A program made the translations under genes and the position numbers. A DNA stretch of 64,000 nucleotides from Natronomonas salsuginis. GTDB lineage: Archaea; Halobacteriota; Halobacteria; Halobacteriales; Haloarculaceae. Of this stretch, positions 8,471-18,975 are shown piece by piece (position 1 is the stretch's first letter; each line of letters opens with the position of its first letter). A model generated the notes under the pieces. That model did not search any database and was not told the origin of the DNA. It saw only the letters and a program-made list of their open reading frames with translations. The stretch is from contig NZ_QKNX01000008.1 in assembly GCF_005239135.1 (NCBI RefSeq), forward strand, positions 1 to 64,000, given 5' to 3'.

Positions 8471-9862
8471 ATGACGTTCTATGACCGGGGAGAGGAGCTT
8501 ACTGCGCTTTCAGACGCGTTTGAGTCGCCTGGTTCAGACGTGTTCGCCGTCTACGGGCGTCGGCGTGTCGGCAAAACCGAGTTGCTGAAGGAGTTCTGTA
8601 CTGATCGGCCGCATATGTACTTTCTCGCGGCACAGGAAGCCGAACACCGCCAACGCGAGAAGTTCATCGACAAGGTCGCGGCGTTCTTCGATGACCGCAC
8701 CCCGCGGATCGACGGGTGGGACGAGGCCTTCGACTACCTCGGGGAGAAACTCCAGTCCGAGGCAGTGGTGGTCGTCATCGACGAGTTTCCGTACCTCGTC
8801 ACGGAGAACGACTCGGTTCCATCGTACGTGCAGGGATTCGTCGACGAGCAACTCCAAGGAACCGATTCGATGCTGATTCTCTGTGGGTCGAGCGTGAGTA
8901 CGATGGAATCAGAGGTACTCGGCCACGAGAGCCCGTTGTATGGACGTCGTACGGGACAGCTCGACGTGCGACCCTTCTCGTTCCAGCAGGCGCGTGAAGT
9001 CATCGAGTACGAGATGGTAGACGCGATTCGATCCTACGCGATCACCGGTGGGACACCGATGTATCTCACGCTGTTCGATTACGGGCGATCGCTCGCCGAA
9101 AACGTCCGATCGCAGGTGCTGTCGCCGTCGGCGATATTGTACAACGAGCCGGAGTTCTTGCTCCGAACCGAGCTCCGGAATCCCGCGCGGTACATGAGTA
9201 TTCTCGAAGCGGTCGCGCTGGGGCACACGACGCCGAACGAGATTTCAGGGGCGACGGGAATCGATGTCGGTCCGCTATCGAAGTATTTGCAGACGTTGCG
9301 GCAGCTCCGACTGATCGATCGGGAAGTCCCCGTGACAGCGTCGGGAAAGAAGTCCAAGCGGTCGCGGTACCGCGTTGCGGACGAATTCCTTCGGTTCTGG
9401 TTCCGGTACGTCGAGCCGAACCGTTCCAGTATCGAGGAAGCACCAGAGATCGTGTACGATGGAACGATCGCGCCGGATCTCCCAATGCACGTCGCCACCA
9501 CGTTCGAGGACGTGTGTCAGGAAGCCGTGTGGGAAGGAATTCGACGCGGTGAGTTCGAGGCGTACTCGGAGGTTGGCCGCTGGTGGTACGGCGAAGACGA
9601 GATCGATATTCTCGGGCTCGCACCGAACGACAACCGGATCCTGTTCGCCGAGTGCAAGTGGACAGCGAAGCCAGTCGGGACGGCGCTCGTCGAGGATCTG
9701 CAGACAAAAGCGGGGAACGTTAGATGGGGGTCAGATGAGCGGGAGGAGTGCTTCGCGCTGTTCTCAAAGAGCGGGTTCGTTGAGGGACTCGAAGATCAAC
9801 TCGACGACCACTGGTCGCTATGGGATCTCGCAGAGATAGATGACCTCCTCACGCTGTCCTGA
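8471..9862 (+). CDS. Archaeal AAA ATPase with DUF234-type nuclease-like C-terminus
   Basis: A 463-residue protein. It has a P-loop GRRRVGKTELL near residue 28 and a Walker B VVVIDEFPYL near 98, followed by a CGSS sensor segment. A winged-helix stretch (residues about 255-310) leads to a C-terminal domain with an E-x(n)-D-x(n)-ECKW pattern (DEIDILG ... LFAECKWT) like PD-(D/E)xK nucleases. This is the PF01637 plus DUF234 architecture, common in archaeal accessory DNA. Its biological role is not established. It stands alone with an AT-rich upstream region and is the only intact gene in the island. Confidence 0.82.
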   Translation: MTFYDRGEELTALSDAFESPGSDVFAVYGRRRVGKTELLKEFCTDRPHMYFLAAQEAEHRQREKFIDKVAAFFDDRTPRIDGWDEAFDYLGEKLQSEAVVVVIDEFPYLVTENDSVPSYVQGFVDEQLQGTDSMLILCGSSVSTMESEVLGHESPLYGRRTGQLDVRPFSFQQAREVIEYEMVDAIRSYAITGGTPMYLTLFDYGRSLAENVRSQVLSPSAILYNEPEFLLRTELRNPARYMSILEAVALGHTTPNEISGATGIDVGPLSKYLQTLRQLRLIDREVPVTASGKKSKRSRYRVADEFLRFWFRYVEPNRSSIEEAPEIVYDGTIAPDLPMHVATTFEDVCQEAVWEGIRRGEFEAYSEVGRWWYGEDEIDILGLAPNDNRILFAECKWTAKPVGTALVEDLQTKAGNVRWGSDEREECFALFSKSGFVEGLEDQLDDHWSLWDLAEIDDLLTLS

Positions 9863-10006
9863 AGAATTCTGTCGATGCGAGCGGTGGCAAGATTTGGTTT
9901 GCCTGTCGGTGGATCGTCCAAGGCCTATTTAATCAGAATCGAGCGGCTTGATCTAGTAAACAAATTGCGCGCACCCATAACTAGCGGGCATTTGAACTGT
10001 GAGTAT

Positions 10007-10120
10007 GATGCCGCCTCCCGGATTTGAACCAGAGGAAGACTCACTCCGTTCGTCTTCCAGGGCTCAAATCCGGTCGAGTCCCATTTCTGTCGCTCACGAC
10101 TTTGTTCGCGACAGAAATGC
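10007..10120 (-). repeat. Right 114-bp direct repeat, unit following tRNA-Phe
   Basis: Directly downstream of tRNA-Phe (minus strand). A 10-bp hairpin (TTTCTGTCGC/GCGACAGAAA) is followed by a long hairpin. One outer arm of that hairpin repeats the tRNA-Phe 3' end, including the discriminator A. Its core is GGAAGAC, loop tcactccgttc, GTCTTCC at 10034-10058. It differs from 6263-6376 at three bases. Confidence 0.85.
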
Positions 10121-10191
10121 CGCCTCCCGGATTTGAACCGGGGACAGCTCGATCTTCAGTCGAGTGCTCTCCCAGTCTGAGCTAAGGCGGC
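10118..10191 (-). tRNA. tRNA-Phe (anticodon GAA)
   Basis: A 74-nt cloverleaf with 7-bp acceptor GCCGCCT/AGGCGGC, anticodon stem CTCGA/TCGAG, loop CTGAAGA and T-stem CCCGG/CCGGG. CCA is not encoded. The gene is the anchor of the repeat units downstream and the likely attachment target of the island at 6377-10006. Confidence 0.97.
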
Positions 10192-10339
10192 TCGCATTCA
10201 CACCGACGCCGACGCTATCAAAAAGGGTTTCGAAAGCCGGCCGTGGTGTCGGAGTCTGCGATTTTCGCCGCCGCGCGACGACGGTCTGTCCCCGGACCGT
10301 CGGGCGGAGGTCTATGTGTCCGCAGCCCCTCTTGGAGGC

Positions 10340-11899
10340 ATGCGCCAGCCGATAGTCGGGACCGGTCCGGAGTACACAGTCGGGGCCGACGAGGTACCGT
10401 GGATCCTGGGCACCCAACTCACCGAGCAGTGTGGGCCACTGGCCCGCGCCGCCGAGGACAGTCGAGTGCTCCTCATCGAGGCGCACGATTTCGCCCGCCG
10501 GATGCCATATCATCACCACAAGCTCACACTGGTCTTCGCTGCGATGCGACAGTTCGGCGATCGTCTCCGCGCGGACGGCTACGACGTTCGCTACATCCGG
10601 GCGGACACGTTCGGAGCGGGGCTCGAGCGGTTCTTCGAGGACAATCCCGAAGCGACGCTGGTGTCGATGCGCTCGCCCAGTTACGGCTCCGAACGGCGGT
10701 TTCGCGAACTGGTCGCAGCCGCGGGGGGAGCCGTACGATTCGTCGAAAATGAGCTGTTCGTCAGCACCCGGCGAGCGTTCGACGAGTGGGCGAACGACGA
10801 CGGCTCGTTCAAACACGAGCCGTTCTACCGGTGGATGCGTCGGGAGTCCGGCGTGTTGATGGAGGACGAGGAACCGCTCGGTGGCGAGTGGAACTTCGAC
10901 GAGCACAACAGGGAGTTTCCACCCGACGAGTGGCGTGCACCGCCGATCCCGTCGGTCGAACACGATGACCGGACCGCGGAGACCGCTGCCTGGGTCGCCG
11001 AGACGTTCGACACGTGGGGCCGTACCGATGGGTTCCGGTGGCCAGTCACGCGAGAGCAGGCCCGCGACCTCCTCGACCACTTCGTCGACGAACGGCTGCC
11101 CGAGTTCGGCCCCTATCAGGACGCGATGCGACGCGACGACTGGGCGATGACGCACGCGCTGTTGAGCAGTTCGCTGAACGTCGGGCTGCTCCACCCGGTC
11201 GAGGTCATCGAGGCCGTCGAGAACGCGTACCACGAGCGCGAGCACGTCGGTCTGGCCTCCGCGGAGGGGTGTATCCGACAGGTACTCGGCTGGCGGGAGT
11301 TCGTGCGACACGTTTATCGCCACACCATGCCGGAGTTGGCGACCGCGAACGCGCTGGGGGCCCCCCGCGACCTTCCCGAGTTCTACTGGACTGGAGAGAC
11401 GGCTATGCGCTGTCTCGCGGACACTGTCGATGACGTCCACACGCGCGGATACGCCCACCACATCCAGCGGCTGATGGTACTCGCGAACTTCGCGACGCTG
11501 TGGGGCGTCGAGCCGAGCGAGCTCAACGAGTGGTTCCACGCCACTTTCGTCGACGCCTACCACTGGGTGACGACGCCAAACGTCGTCGAGATGGGGCAGT
11601 ACGGTCACGGCGCCTTCGCCACGAAGCCGTACGTCTCCTCGGCCAACTACGTCGACCGGATGTCGGACTACTGTGAGGGCTGTCGATACGACGAGAACGC
11701 TGGCTCCGGTGCCGATGCCTGTCCGTTCAACGCCCTCTACTGGGACTTTCTCGACCGCAACGAGACGCCGCTCCGAAGCAATCACCGGATGGGGCTGATG
11801 TACAGCCACGTCGATACCAAGCGCGAATCGGGGGAGATGGACCGACTCCGGGATCGGGTCGATCGACTGCGCGAACTGGCCGCGAACGGCGAGCTCTGA
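10340..11899 (+). CDS. Fe-S photolyase/cryptochrome-related protein (FeS-BCP type)
   Basis: Predicted light-dependent DNA repair flavoprotein. It is about 519 residues, matching the prokaryotic photolyase-related family whose founding members repair (6-4) photoproducts. The four cysteines expected for the 4Fe-4S cluster are visible: one in SAEGCIRQVLGWREF, two in YCEGC and one in DACPFN. The FAD-binding helices contain the family pattern TRGYAHHIQRLMVLANFA. I chose ATG 10340 because the frame's earlier GTG (10316) adds only eight residues and lies close to the tRNA. A GGAGG stretch sits immediately before the ATG, too close to be a standard ribosome site, so the start is not certain. Confidence 0.88.
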   Translation: MRQPIVGTGPEYTVGADEVPWILGTQLTEQCGPLARAAEDSRVLLIEAHDFARRMPYHHHKLTLVFAAMRQFGDRLRADGYDVRYIRADTFGAGLERFFEDNPEATLVSMRSPSYGSERRFRELVAAAGGAVRFVENELFVSTRRAFDEWANDDGSFKHEPFYRWMRRESGVLMEDEEPLGGEWNFDEHNREFPPDEWRAPPIPSVEHDDRTAETAAWVAETFDTWGRTDGFRWPVTREQARDLLDHFVDERLPEFGPYQDAMRRDDWAMTHALLSSSLNVGLLHPVEVIEAVENAYHEREHVGLASAEGCIRQVLGWREFVRHVYRHTMPELATANALGAPRDLPEFYWTGETAMRCLADTVDDVHTRGYAHHIQRLMVLANFATLWGVEPSELNEWFHATFVDAYHWVTTPNVVEMGQYGHGAFATKPYVSSANYVDRMSDYCEGCRYDENAGSGADACPFNALYWDFLDRNETPLRSNHRMGLMYSHVDTKRESGEMDRLRDRVDRLRELAANGEL

Positions 11900-11929
11900 G
11901 CGAACGCGAGCCGGCCGCACCGCGCCGAG

Positions 11930-12439
11930 TCAGTATCGGAGGACCGCATCGAGGATACCGACCGTTTGCCCGATTCCGACGCAGACCAAGCCGGCTAGCC
12001 ACAGCGGGAGGACAGCCTCGAAGAGCCCGATCGTGTACAGCGACGCGCCCACCAGACAGGCCGCGGCTGCGCTGAAATATATCCAGCCGCCCCCTGCGAC
12101 CCGTCGTCCCGTGTAGACGAATCCGGCGGCAGGGAGGAGCATCCAGCCCCCGAGGGCGATCCCCGACAGAACGAGGGTCGCCGCGTCGACGCGGAAACTG
12201 AACACGCCAGCCAGCGTCACGAAGACCCCGACGGCGATGATCCGCCACCAGACGTGCAACACCCCTTCGCGCATGTCTCCCCGTCCGGTCACCGCGAACC
12301 CCGCGAGCAGCACGGTCATCACGACGTGCGCGATGAACAGCGTCCGAGGGATTACGACTCCCAGATGTGCGGCGATGACGAACGTCCACGCGAACGGTAC
12401 CAGTAGTGCCGGACCGAGCTCCCGGGATCGGCGGAACAT
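11930..12439 (-). CDS. Multi-pass membrane protein, unknown function
   Basis: A 169-residue protein with about five hydrophobic segments (for example VPFAWTFVIAAHLGVVI and LWLAGLVCVGIGQTVGI) separated by short charged loops. I do not recognise a family. It lies convergent to the photolyase with a 30-bp gap and downstream of the tRNA-Val repeat array. Confidence 0.7.
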   Translation of the reverse strand: MFRRSRELGPALLVPFAWTFVIAAHLGVVIPRTLFIAHVVMTVLLAGFAVTGRGDMREGVLHVWWRIIAVGVFVTLAGVFSFRVDAATLVLSGIALGGWMLLPAAGFVYTGRRVAGGGWIYFSAAAACLVGASLYTIGLFEAVLPLWLAGLVCVGIGQTVGILDAVLRY

Positions 12440-12480
12440 ATCGATACTCGACCATCGGGGCGGCAGCCCAAATCACTACT

Positions 12481-12756
12481 GTCCGTTCGCTCCGCTCGTT
12501 ACGTTGCGGCACAAAATGGATCCGAGCGGAGTCGAACCGGAGCCAGACGTGCTCGCTCCGCTGCGCGCGACTGGCAGGGTCCGATTCCTTTGGCCCATTT
12601 TGTACCGCGGACTCCTCGCTTCGCTCGTCGCGTTGCGGCACAAAATGGATCCGAGCGGAGTCGAACCGGAAAAAAGACTCACTGCGTTCGTCTTTTAGGG
12701 TTCGATCCGCCCAACGTACGATTCGCTCGTCGCGTTGCGCTCCTCGCAGAATCGCA
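12481..12756 (-). repeat. Tandem array of tRNA-Val 3'-end units
   Basis: Read on the minus strand after tRNA-Val there are two units and a partial third. Copies of the tRNA 3' end start at 12669 and 12540, so spacing from the tRNA is 111 and then 129 nt. Each copy is the second arm of a long hairpin whose first arm is its near-complement. The first unit has the core AAAAGAC, loop tcactgcgttc, GTCTTTT (12672-12696). The second has GCCAG/CTGGC arms around a longer loop. Between units lies a stem ATTTTGTGCCGC/GCGGTACAAAAT (12596-12648). Confidence 0.8.
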
Positions 12757-12829
12757 TGGGTCCGGGCGGAGTCGAACCACCGATCTCGTCCTTGTAAGGG
12801 ACGCGTCATAACCACTAGACCACGGACCC
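12757..12829 (-). tRNA. tRNA-Val (anticodon UAC)
   Basis: A 73-nt cloverleaf with acceptor GGGTCCG/CGGACCC, anticodon stem CGTCC/GGACG, loop CTTACAA and T-stem GGTGG/CCGCC. CCA is not encoded. It is followed on its own strand by two tandem repeat units that copy its 3' end. Confidence 0.97.
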
Positions 12830-12916
12830 GACGTCCTGAGGGAGCCTCCGGGGGCGGATAACGCTTACCTTCTCGGACGGCAACCCTTAGGCGCGTTCGC
12901 CACGTCCTCCCGATCA

Positions 12917-13456
12917 ATGGACTCGCGGTGGCTCACCTACGGCGTCGCGGCAGTCGCGTTCGTGCTCGCCGCTGGCGTGCTCGCGTTCTCCACGGGCGCG
13001 ATCGTGCCGTTCCTCGGCGACGGGTACGATCCGGCGGCCGAGCCGGCGAATGGGACGCACGACGGCTACAAGCACACGACCGTCACCGTCCACGACGCCG
13101 ACTCCGGCGAAGAACTCGGGCACGTTGAGGCGGCGATCGCCGACACGTCGCGAACGCGGTACCTCGGCCTCAGCGCCACCGACGACCTCCCCGAGAATCG
13201 CGGTATGCTGTTCGTCCACGACGGCGTCGCCGAACGGACCTACGTCATGCGAAACATGTCTTTCGGCATCGACATCGTCTTCGCCGACGCCGATGGGACG
13301 ATCACGACGATTCACGAAGCGCCCGAGCCGGCCCCCGACGAGGACGGCAACGCACAGGAGTATCCCGGAACGGGTCAGTACGTTCTCGAAGTGAACCGCG
13401 GGTGGATGGCCGAGCGGGGAGTCGAGGTCGGCGACGAGGTCCGATTCGATCTGTAA
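12917..13456 (+). CDS. DUF192 family protein with N-terminal membrane anchor
   Basis: A 179-residue protein. Residues 7-32 form one hydrophobic segment (signal or anchor), and the rest is an acidic extracellular-type domain. The DUF192 hallmarks are present: TRYLGLSATDDLPENRGMLF, then RTYVMRNMSFGIDIVF and a C-terminal GYVLEV-like strand (GQYVLEVNRGW). The biochemical role of DUF192 is unknown. It stands alone between tRNA-Val and the ABC exporter. Confidence 0.85.
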   Translation: MDSRWLTYGVAAVAFVLAAGVLAFSTGAIVPFLGDGYDPAAEPANGTHDGYKHTTVTVHDADSGEELGHVEAAIADTSRTRYLGLSATDDLPENRGMLFVHDGVAERTYVMRNMSFGIDIVFADADGTITTIHEAPEPAPDEDGNAQEYPGTGQYVLEVNRGWMAERGVEVGDEVRFDL

Positions 13457-13522
13457 CGGTTTGGTACATGCCGACTCGCCTCTAGGCCAAACGTTTTGCC
13501 CGCCGACCGGTGACTAGCGGTA

Positions 13523-15454
<1,932 letters not shown>

Positions 15455-15519
15455 TTGAGGGCGTTCGCTGCCGCCCCACCGACCGGCGTTTTCAAGTCAT
15501 CGCCGTCCCTGCGTGAGGT

Positions 15520-16386
15520 ATGCTCCGGCTCGCGGTTGCGACGAACGCCGAGACCCTCGAACGGATCCGCGACCCCCTCGCGGAGCGCGGTATCGAGGCG
15601 ATCCACCTCCCGACGACCGAACGCGCACAGCCGCTTTCGGAACCGCTCGTCGAGGAGCGCTTCGACGCGGGGTTCGTCTACCCCTCCCGACTGATGGAAG
15701 GCGGCGTCGCCGACGCGCTCCTCGACGTCCCGTGGGTCAACGGTCGGGAGGCGATCCTCCGCAGTCGGAACAAAGCGGGCGCGCTCGCCCGGCTCGGACG
15801 AGCCGGGATCCCGACGCCCGAGAGCGTTTACGTCTCGAACCCCGCCGCCGAATCCGAGCTTCGGGCCGCCTTCGAGCGGTTCGAGCCGCCCGTCGTCGTC
15901 AAGCCCAACTCGACGACCCGCGGCGTCGGCATCGCGAAGGCGCACGACCTCGACTCGTTTCTCGGCCTCTGCGACTACCTCTCCGTCATCCACGACTTCC
16001 GGGTCGCCGACGACCGCTCGTTTCTCGTGCAGGAGTACCTCCCCGAGGCTCGGGACTTCCGCGCGATGGTCATCGACGGCGAGTACGTCGGCGCGGTCGA
16101 ACGCCGACTGCCGGACGACGACCGGGCCGCGGGTCGCTGGAAACACAACGTCCACCGGGGTGCGGTGGCGACGGGCGTCGAACTCGCCGACGAACACCGG
16201 CGACTCGCCGAGGCGACCGCTCGCGAACTCGATATCGATTGGCTCGGCGTCGACGTCCTCGTCGCCGGCGATCGGGCCGTCGTCAACGAGACGAACGCGC
16301 GCCCGACCGTCGACGCCGAGACGAAGTACGAAGCGGGGTTTTACGACCGACTCGCGGCGCTGATCCGTCGGACCGTGGATTTATAA
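15520..16386 (+). CDS. RimK-like ATP-grasp ligase
   Basis: A 288-residue ATP-grasp enzyme of the RimK/glutathione-synthase-like group, which joins a carboxyl to an amino group through an acyl phosphate. Visible features are the nucleotide-binding KPNSTTRGVGIAKA (lysine near 128), the hinge FLVQEYLPEARDFR and the metal-binding end GVDVLVAGDRAVVNETNARP. No LysW-type carrier or glutamate-ligase partner is adjacent, so the substrate is unknown. A GAGGT stands 3 nt before ATG 15520. Convergent with the reductase, separated by a 180-bp structured gap. Confidence 0.85.
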   Translation: MLRLAVATNAETLERIRDPLAERGIEAIHLPTTERAQPLSEPLVEERFDAGFVYPSRLMEGGVADALLDVPWVNGREAILRSRNKAGALARLGRAGIPTPESVYVSNPAAESELRAAFERFEPPVVVKPNSTTRGVGIAKAHDLDSFLGLCDYLSVIHDFRVADDRSFLVQEYLPEARDFRAMVIDGEYVGAVERRLPDDDRAAGRWKHNVHRGAVATGVELADEHRRLAEATARELDIDWLGVDVLVAGDRAVVNETNARPTVDAETKYEAGFYDRLAALIRRTVDL

Positions 16387-16566
16387 ACGATCGCGGCGGT
16401 GGATGGCGACTCGGGTTATATATCACCCGTGCCCGGCGCAATCGCCCACAATTGGCGGATAGGATCCACGGGCACTGCTTCCGTCGCGGTTGCGTGGCAG
16501 TAGAGGGGTATATAAACACCGTCGCTCCCCCGCTAATCCGCTTAAAAATGCGGCCGATGGCGACTA
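16387..16566. other. Structured convergent intergenic region with two TATA-like boxes
   Basis: No ORF. TATA-like sequences sit at 16415-16424 (ttatatatca) and 16508-16517 (gtatataaac), both close to palindromic and so usable in either direction. Between them is an inverted repeat (GTGCCCG 16429-16435, CGGGCAC 16469-16475) with an inner stem (GCC 16444-16446 with GGC 16454-16456). It may be a bidirectional terminator or a small RNA with its own promoter. Confidence 0.4.
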
Positions 16567-18321
16567 TCAGTCGTCCGCGAGCGACGGGGCCGGCGAGGCG
16601 TCCATCTCCGCGTCCTCGGCGTAGGGGTACCATGTCATCTTCGTGTTCCCCATGTAGGGATCTTCGTAGGACGTTTCCTCGGTCTCGGCGAGCCCGTTGA
16701 GGTCGTCCTCGTCGTGGCGGGCGATGAACTCGCGGAAGGACTCGCCGTCGGCCCGCTCGTCCTCGTAGATCCGGAGCAGGTTCCGGATATACCCGGGCAC
16801 CTCGTCGGCGGCGACGCGCATCTCCACCCAGTCGGCGAACTGTGGGTTCTTCCCAAGGCCGCCGCCCAGGCCGATGTCGAACGCCTCGACGGGTTCCCCG
16901 TCCTTTCGGGTCTTCATCCCGCGCAGAGAGATGTCGGCGATCTGGGGCTGCGCGCAGGAGGCCGTACAGCCCGACAGGTGGATGTGGAACTCCGAGACGC
17001 CGTCGGGGACGTCCACGTTGTCGGTTAGCCAGCGGGCGTATCGGACCATCCGGTTCTTCGTCTCGACGATCGACAGCGAGCAGTACTCCGTGCCGGTACA
17101 GGCGATCGACCCGCGGAGGAACGGGTGTGGCTCTGGCGAGTAGTACTGCAGCAACTCCTCGGCGAGGAAATCATCGAGGTCCTCCTCGTCGATGTCGGCG
17201 ACGATGACGTTCTGCCGCTGGGTGAGGCCGACCAGTTCGGAGCCGTACGCCTCGGCGAGGTCCGCGAGTTCGATCACGTCCTCGGCCCCCATCCGCCCGA
17301 CGAGCACCGAGAGGCCGACGAAGTAGTCGCCGTCCGTCTGTTCGTGGACGCCGACGTAATCGCCGACCTCGTCGGCTCTACCGGCGTTGTAGCTGTACTG
17401 ATCGCGGAGGTCATCACCGGCCGACCGGAGCTCGAAGTCGACGTAGTCGTCCTGGAGGACGTGCCGGAGCTTCTCGGGCCCCCACTCGTCGACGAGGAAC
17501 TTGATCCGGGCGTTGAAGCGGTTCTCGCGGTCGCCGTGGTCGCGGAACAGCGCGGAGATGCCGCCGGCCACCTCGGGGACCTCCTCTGGCGTGACGAACA
17601 CGTCGATATCGCGGGCGAAGCGTGGTTCCTTGCGGGCGAGGCCGCCGCCGACGGTGACGTTGAATCCCTTCGTCGCCTCACCTTCGATCTCCTTCGTCGC
17701 GGGCTCGAAGCCGAGGTCGTTGATCTCCGCCTGCCCCGATCCACGGGTGTCACCGGTGACGGCCACCTTCCATTTTCGCGGGAGGTTCGAGTGGTCGTCG
17801 TTGCCCGTGAACGCCTCGTTGAGCGACTGAATGACCGGCCACGCGTTGACGTGCTCTTTTCTGTCCCGTCCGGCGACGGGCGAACCAACGATGTTCCGCC
17901 ACGAGTCGCCACACGCCTGGATCGTCGAGAGCCCGTTGGCTTCTAGTGTGTCGAATATCTCGGGGATGTCCCCCAGCTGGATCCAGTGCAGTTGGATCGA
18001 CTGTCGGGTCGTCCAATCGCAGTACGCGCCACCGAATTCGGGGTTCTCGACCGGCCCTCTGGCGTACTCGTCGGCGATCTCGCCGACGACGCGCAACTGA
18101 TCGGGCGCCATTCGGCCGTTCGGGAGGCCGATTCGCATCATGAAGTAGCCCTCTTGGCCCTTCCGCTGGTGGTACAGCCCCCACCATTTGAACCGTTCGA
18201 ACCACGCGTCGCGTTCGTCCTCCGGGATGGCGCTCCAGCCCTCCTCGGCGAACCGATAGAGGTGATCTTTGACCTCCATCCCGTACGCTTCGTCCTTCCA
18301 GCCCTCGACCTTGCTCGGCAT
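16567..18321 (-). CDS. nirA: Ferredoxin-dependent nitrite/sulfite reductase
   Basis: A 584-residue siroheme/4Fe-4S reductase that makes six-electron reductions of nitrite to ammonia or sulfite to sulfide. Two ferrodoxin-like half domains are visible (GLPNGRM ... and GLTQRQNV ...). The cluster and siroheme cysteines are ACTGTEYC (C-x5-C) and GCTASC (C-x3-C). I chose ATG 18321 (MPSKVEGWKDEAYG) over longer openings, which run into Arg-rich shadow sequence. The pair of active-site residues needed to tell nitrite from sulfite cannot be judged by eye, and no nitrate-reductase neighbour is present. The symbol follows haloarchaeal usage and is tentative. Confidence 0.88.
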   Translation of the reverse strand: MPSKVEGWKDEAYGMEVKDHLYRFAEEGWSAIPEDERDAWFERFKWWGLYHQRKGQEGYFMMRIGLPNGRMAPDQLRVVGEIADEYARGPVENPEFGGAYCDWTTRQSIQLHWIQLGDIPEIFDTLEANGLSTIQACGDSWRNIVGSPVAGRDRKEHVNAWPVIQSLNEAFTGNDDHSNLPRKWKVAVTGDTRGSGQAEINDLGFEPATKEIEGEATKGFNVTVGGGLARKEPRFARDIDVFVTPEEVPEVAGGISALFRDHGDRENRFNARIKFLVDEWGPEKLRHVLQDDYVDFELRSAGDDLRDQYSYNAGRADEVGDYVGVHEQTDGDYFVGLSVLVGRMGAEDVIELADLAEAYGSELVGLTQRQNVIVADIDEEDLDDFLAEELLQYYSPEPHPFLRGSIACTGTEYCSLSIVETKNRMVRYARWLTDNVDVPDGVSEFHIHLSGCTASCAQPQIADISLRGMKTRKDGEPVEAFDIGLGGGLGKNPQFADWVEMRVAADEVPGYIRNLLRIYEDERADGESFREFIARHDEDDLNGLAETEETSYEDPYMGNTKMTWYPYAEDAEMDASPAPSLADD

Positions 18322-18407
18322 ACCGCGATGCAGTGTCGCCGAACATATACGACCACCCGTGTCGTCAATCCTCCCCGCGACTCCCCCGTAGCGGACAGTC
18401 TCTCCGG

Positions 18408-18749
18408 TTACCCGGTCGACGACGCGAGCCGCTGCCTGCGCCTCGGGACGTGGACGCTCGCCGGGTCGACGCCGAAGAATCGTCCCGATTCGGGATCGAC
18501 GACGCGGCCGAGCGTCAGCCAGTCCGTGACGCCGCTCTCGCCGCACTCGATGCACCGCCCGGCGATCCGCCCCTCGATCGCCGGGTGATCGACGCCGATC
18601 TCGACGAACCTCTCGGCCAGGAAGTCGGCCATTTCGCACGAACAGACGTCGTGGCGTGCGAGCCACCACAGGTCGCTCACGTTCACGACGCGCGAGTCGT
18701 TGACGCTCAGCCACGCCCCGTCGTCGAGTTGGTGTACCGAGGTCGCCAT
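18408..18749 (-). CDS. Small conserved-type protein with Cys pairs
   Basis: A 113-residue protein (ATG 18749, MATSVHQLDDGAWLSVNDSR). It carries two Cys groups, CSCEM near residue 37 and RCIECGESG near 65, which could bind zinc or a cluster, and a tryptophan pair between them. I do not recognise the family. It lies 86 bp upstream of the nitrite/sulfite reductase on the same strand, which suggests a shared function, but the sequence does not show it. Confidence 0.65.
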   Translation of the reverse strand: MATSVHQLDDGAWLSVNDSRVVNVSDLWWLARHDVCSCEMADFLAERFVEIGVDHPAIEGRIAGRCIECGESGVTDWLTLGRVVDPESGRFFGVDPASVHVPRRRQRLASSTG

Positions 18750-18975
18750 ACACCCGAAACGTCCGCGCCCGGAGTAAGCCCGTCGACACCCCACGGCGGT
18801 TGCCGGGCGTCACGAACTGCGGTGACGGACGATTTCGACTTAATCGACGTACTCCGGCCGAATGTGTCGAGCCGGCTCGTCGTCGAAAGGGGACGTTGCT
18901 TCCGGTATTCGGGATCTCGGGCAGCGTTTAGGGGTGCAGCGTCGCTTAATACTCGACAGGACCTACGACGGGCCA

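Larger units (their letters stand above)
6377..10006. mobile_element. Putative integrated element or duplication-bounded island at tRNA-Phe
   Basis: About 3.6 kb lies between two copies of a 114-bp direct repeat, the right copy abutting the intact tRNA-Phe. By eye much of the interval is AT-richer than the surrounding chromosome. It carries a frameshifted GTPase, a 5'-truncated gene and a AAA ATPase typical of mobile or defence DNA. Integration at a tRNA 3' end leaves this layout. No integrase or replication gene is present, so it is a degraded element, a cargo remnant, or DNA trapped by recombination between repeat units. Confidence 0.55.

Noticed and set aside
6377-10006. A complete defence island or virus
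   Set aside because: Only one intact gene remains, and there is no integrase, capsid, toxin-antitoxin pair or restriction module. I treat it as a degraded island.
12481-12756. CRISPR-like repeat array
   Set aside because: Repeats are spaced 111-129 nt, are parts of the adjacent tRNA and have no unique spacers of constant size.
16567-18813. 748-residue form of the nitrite/sulfite reductase
   Set aside because: The extra N-terminal 164 codons are Arg-rich antisense of the neighbouring small gene. The conserved start is MPSKVEGWKDEAYG at 18321.
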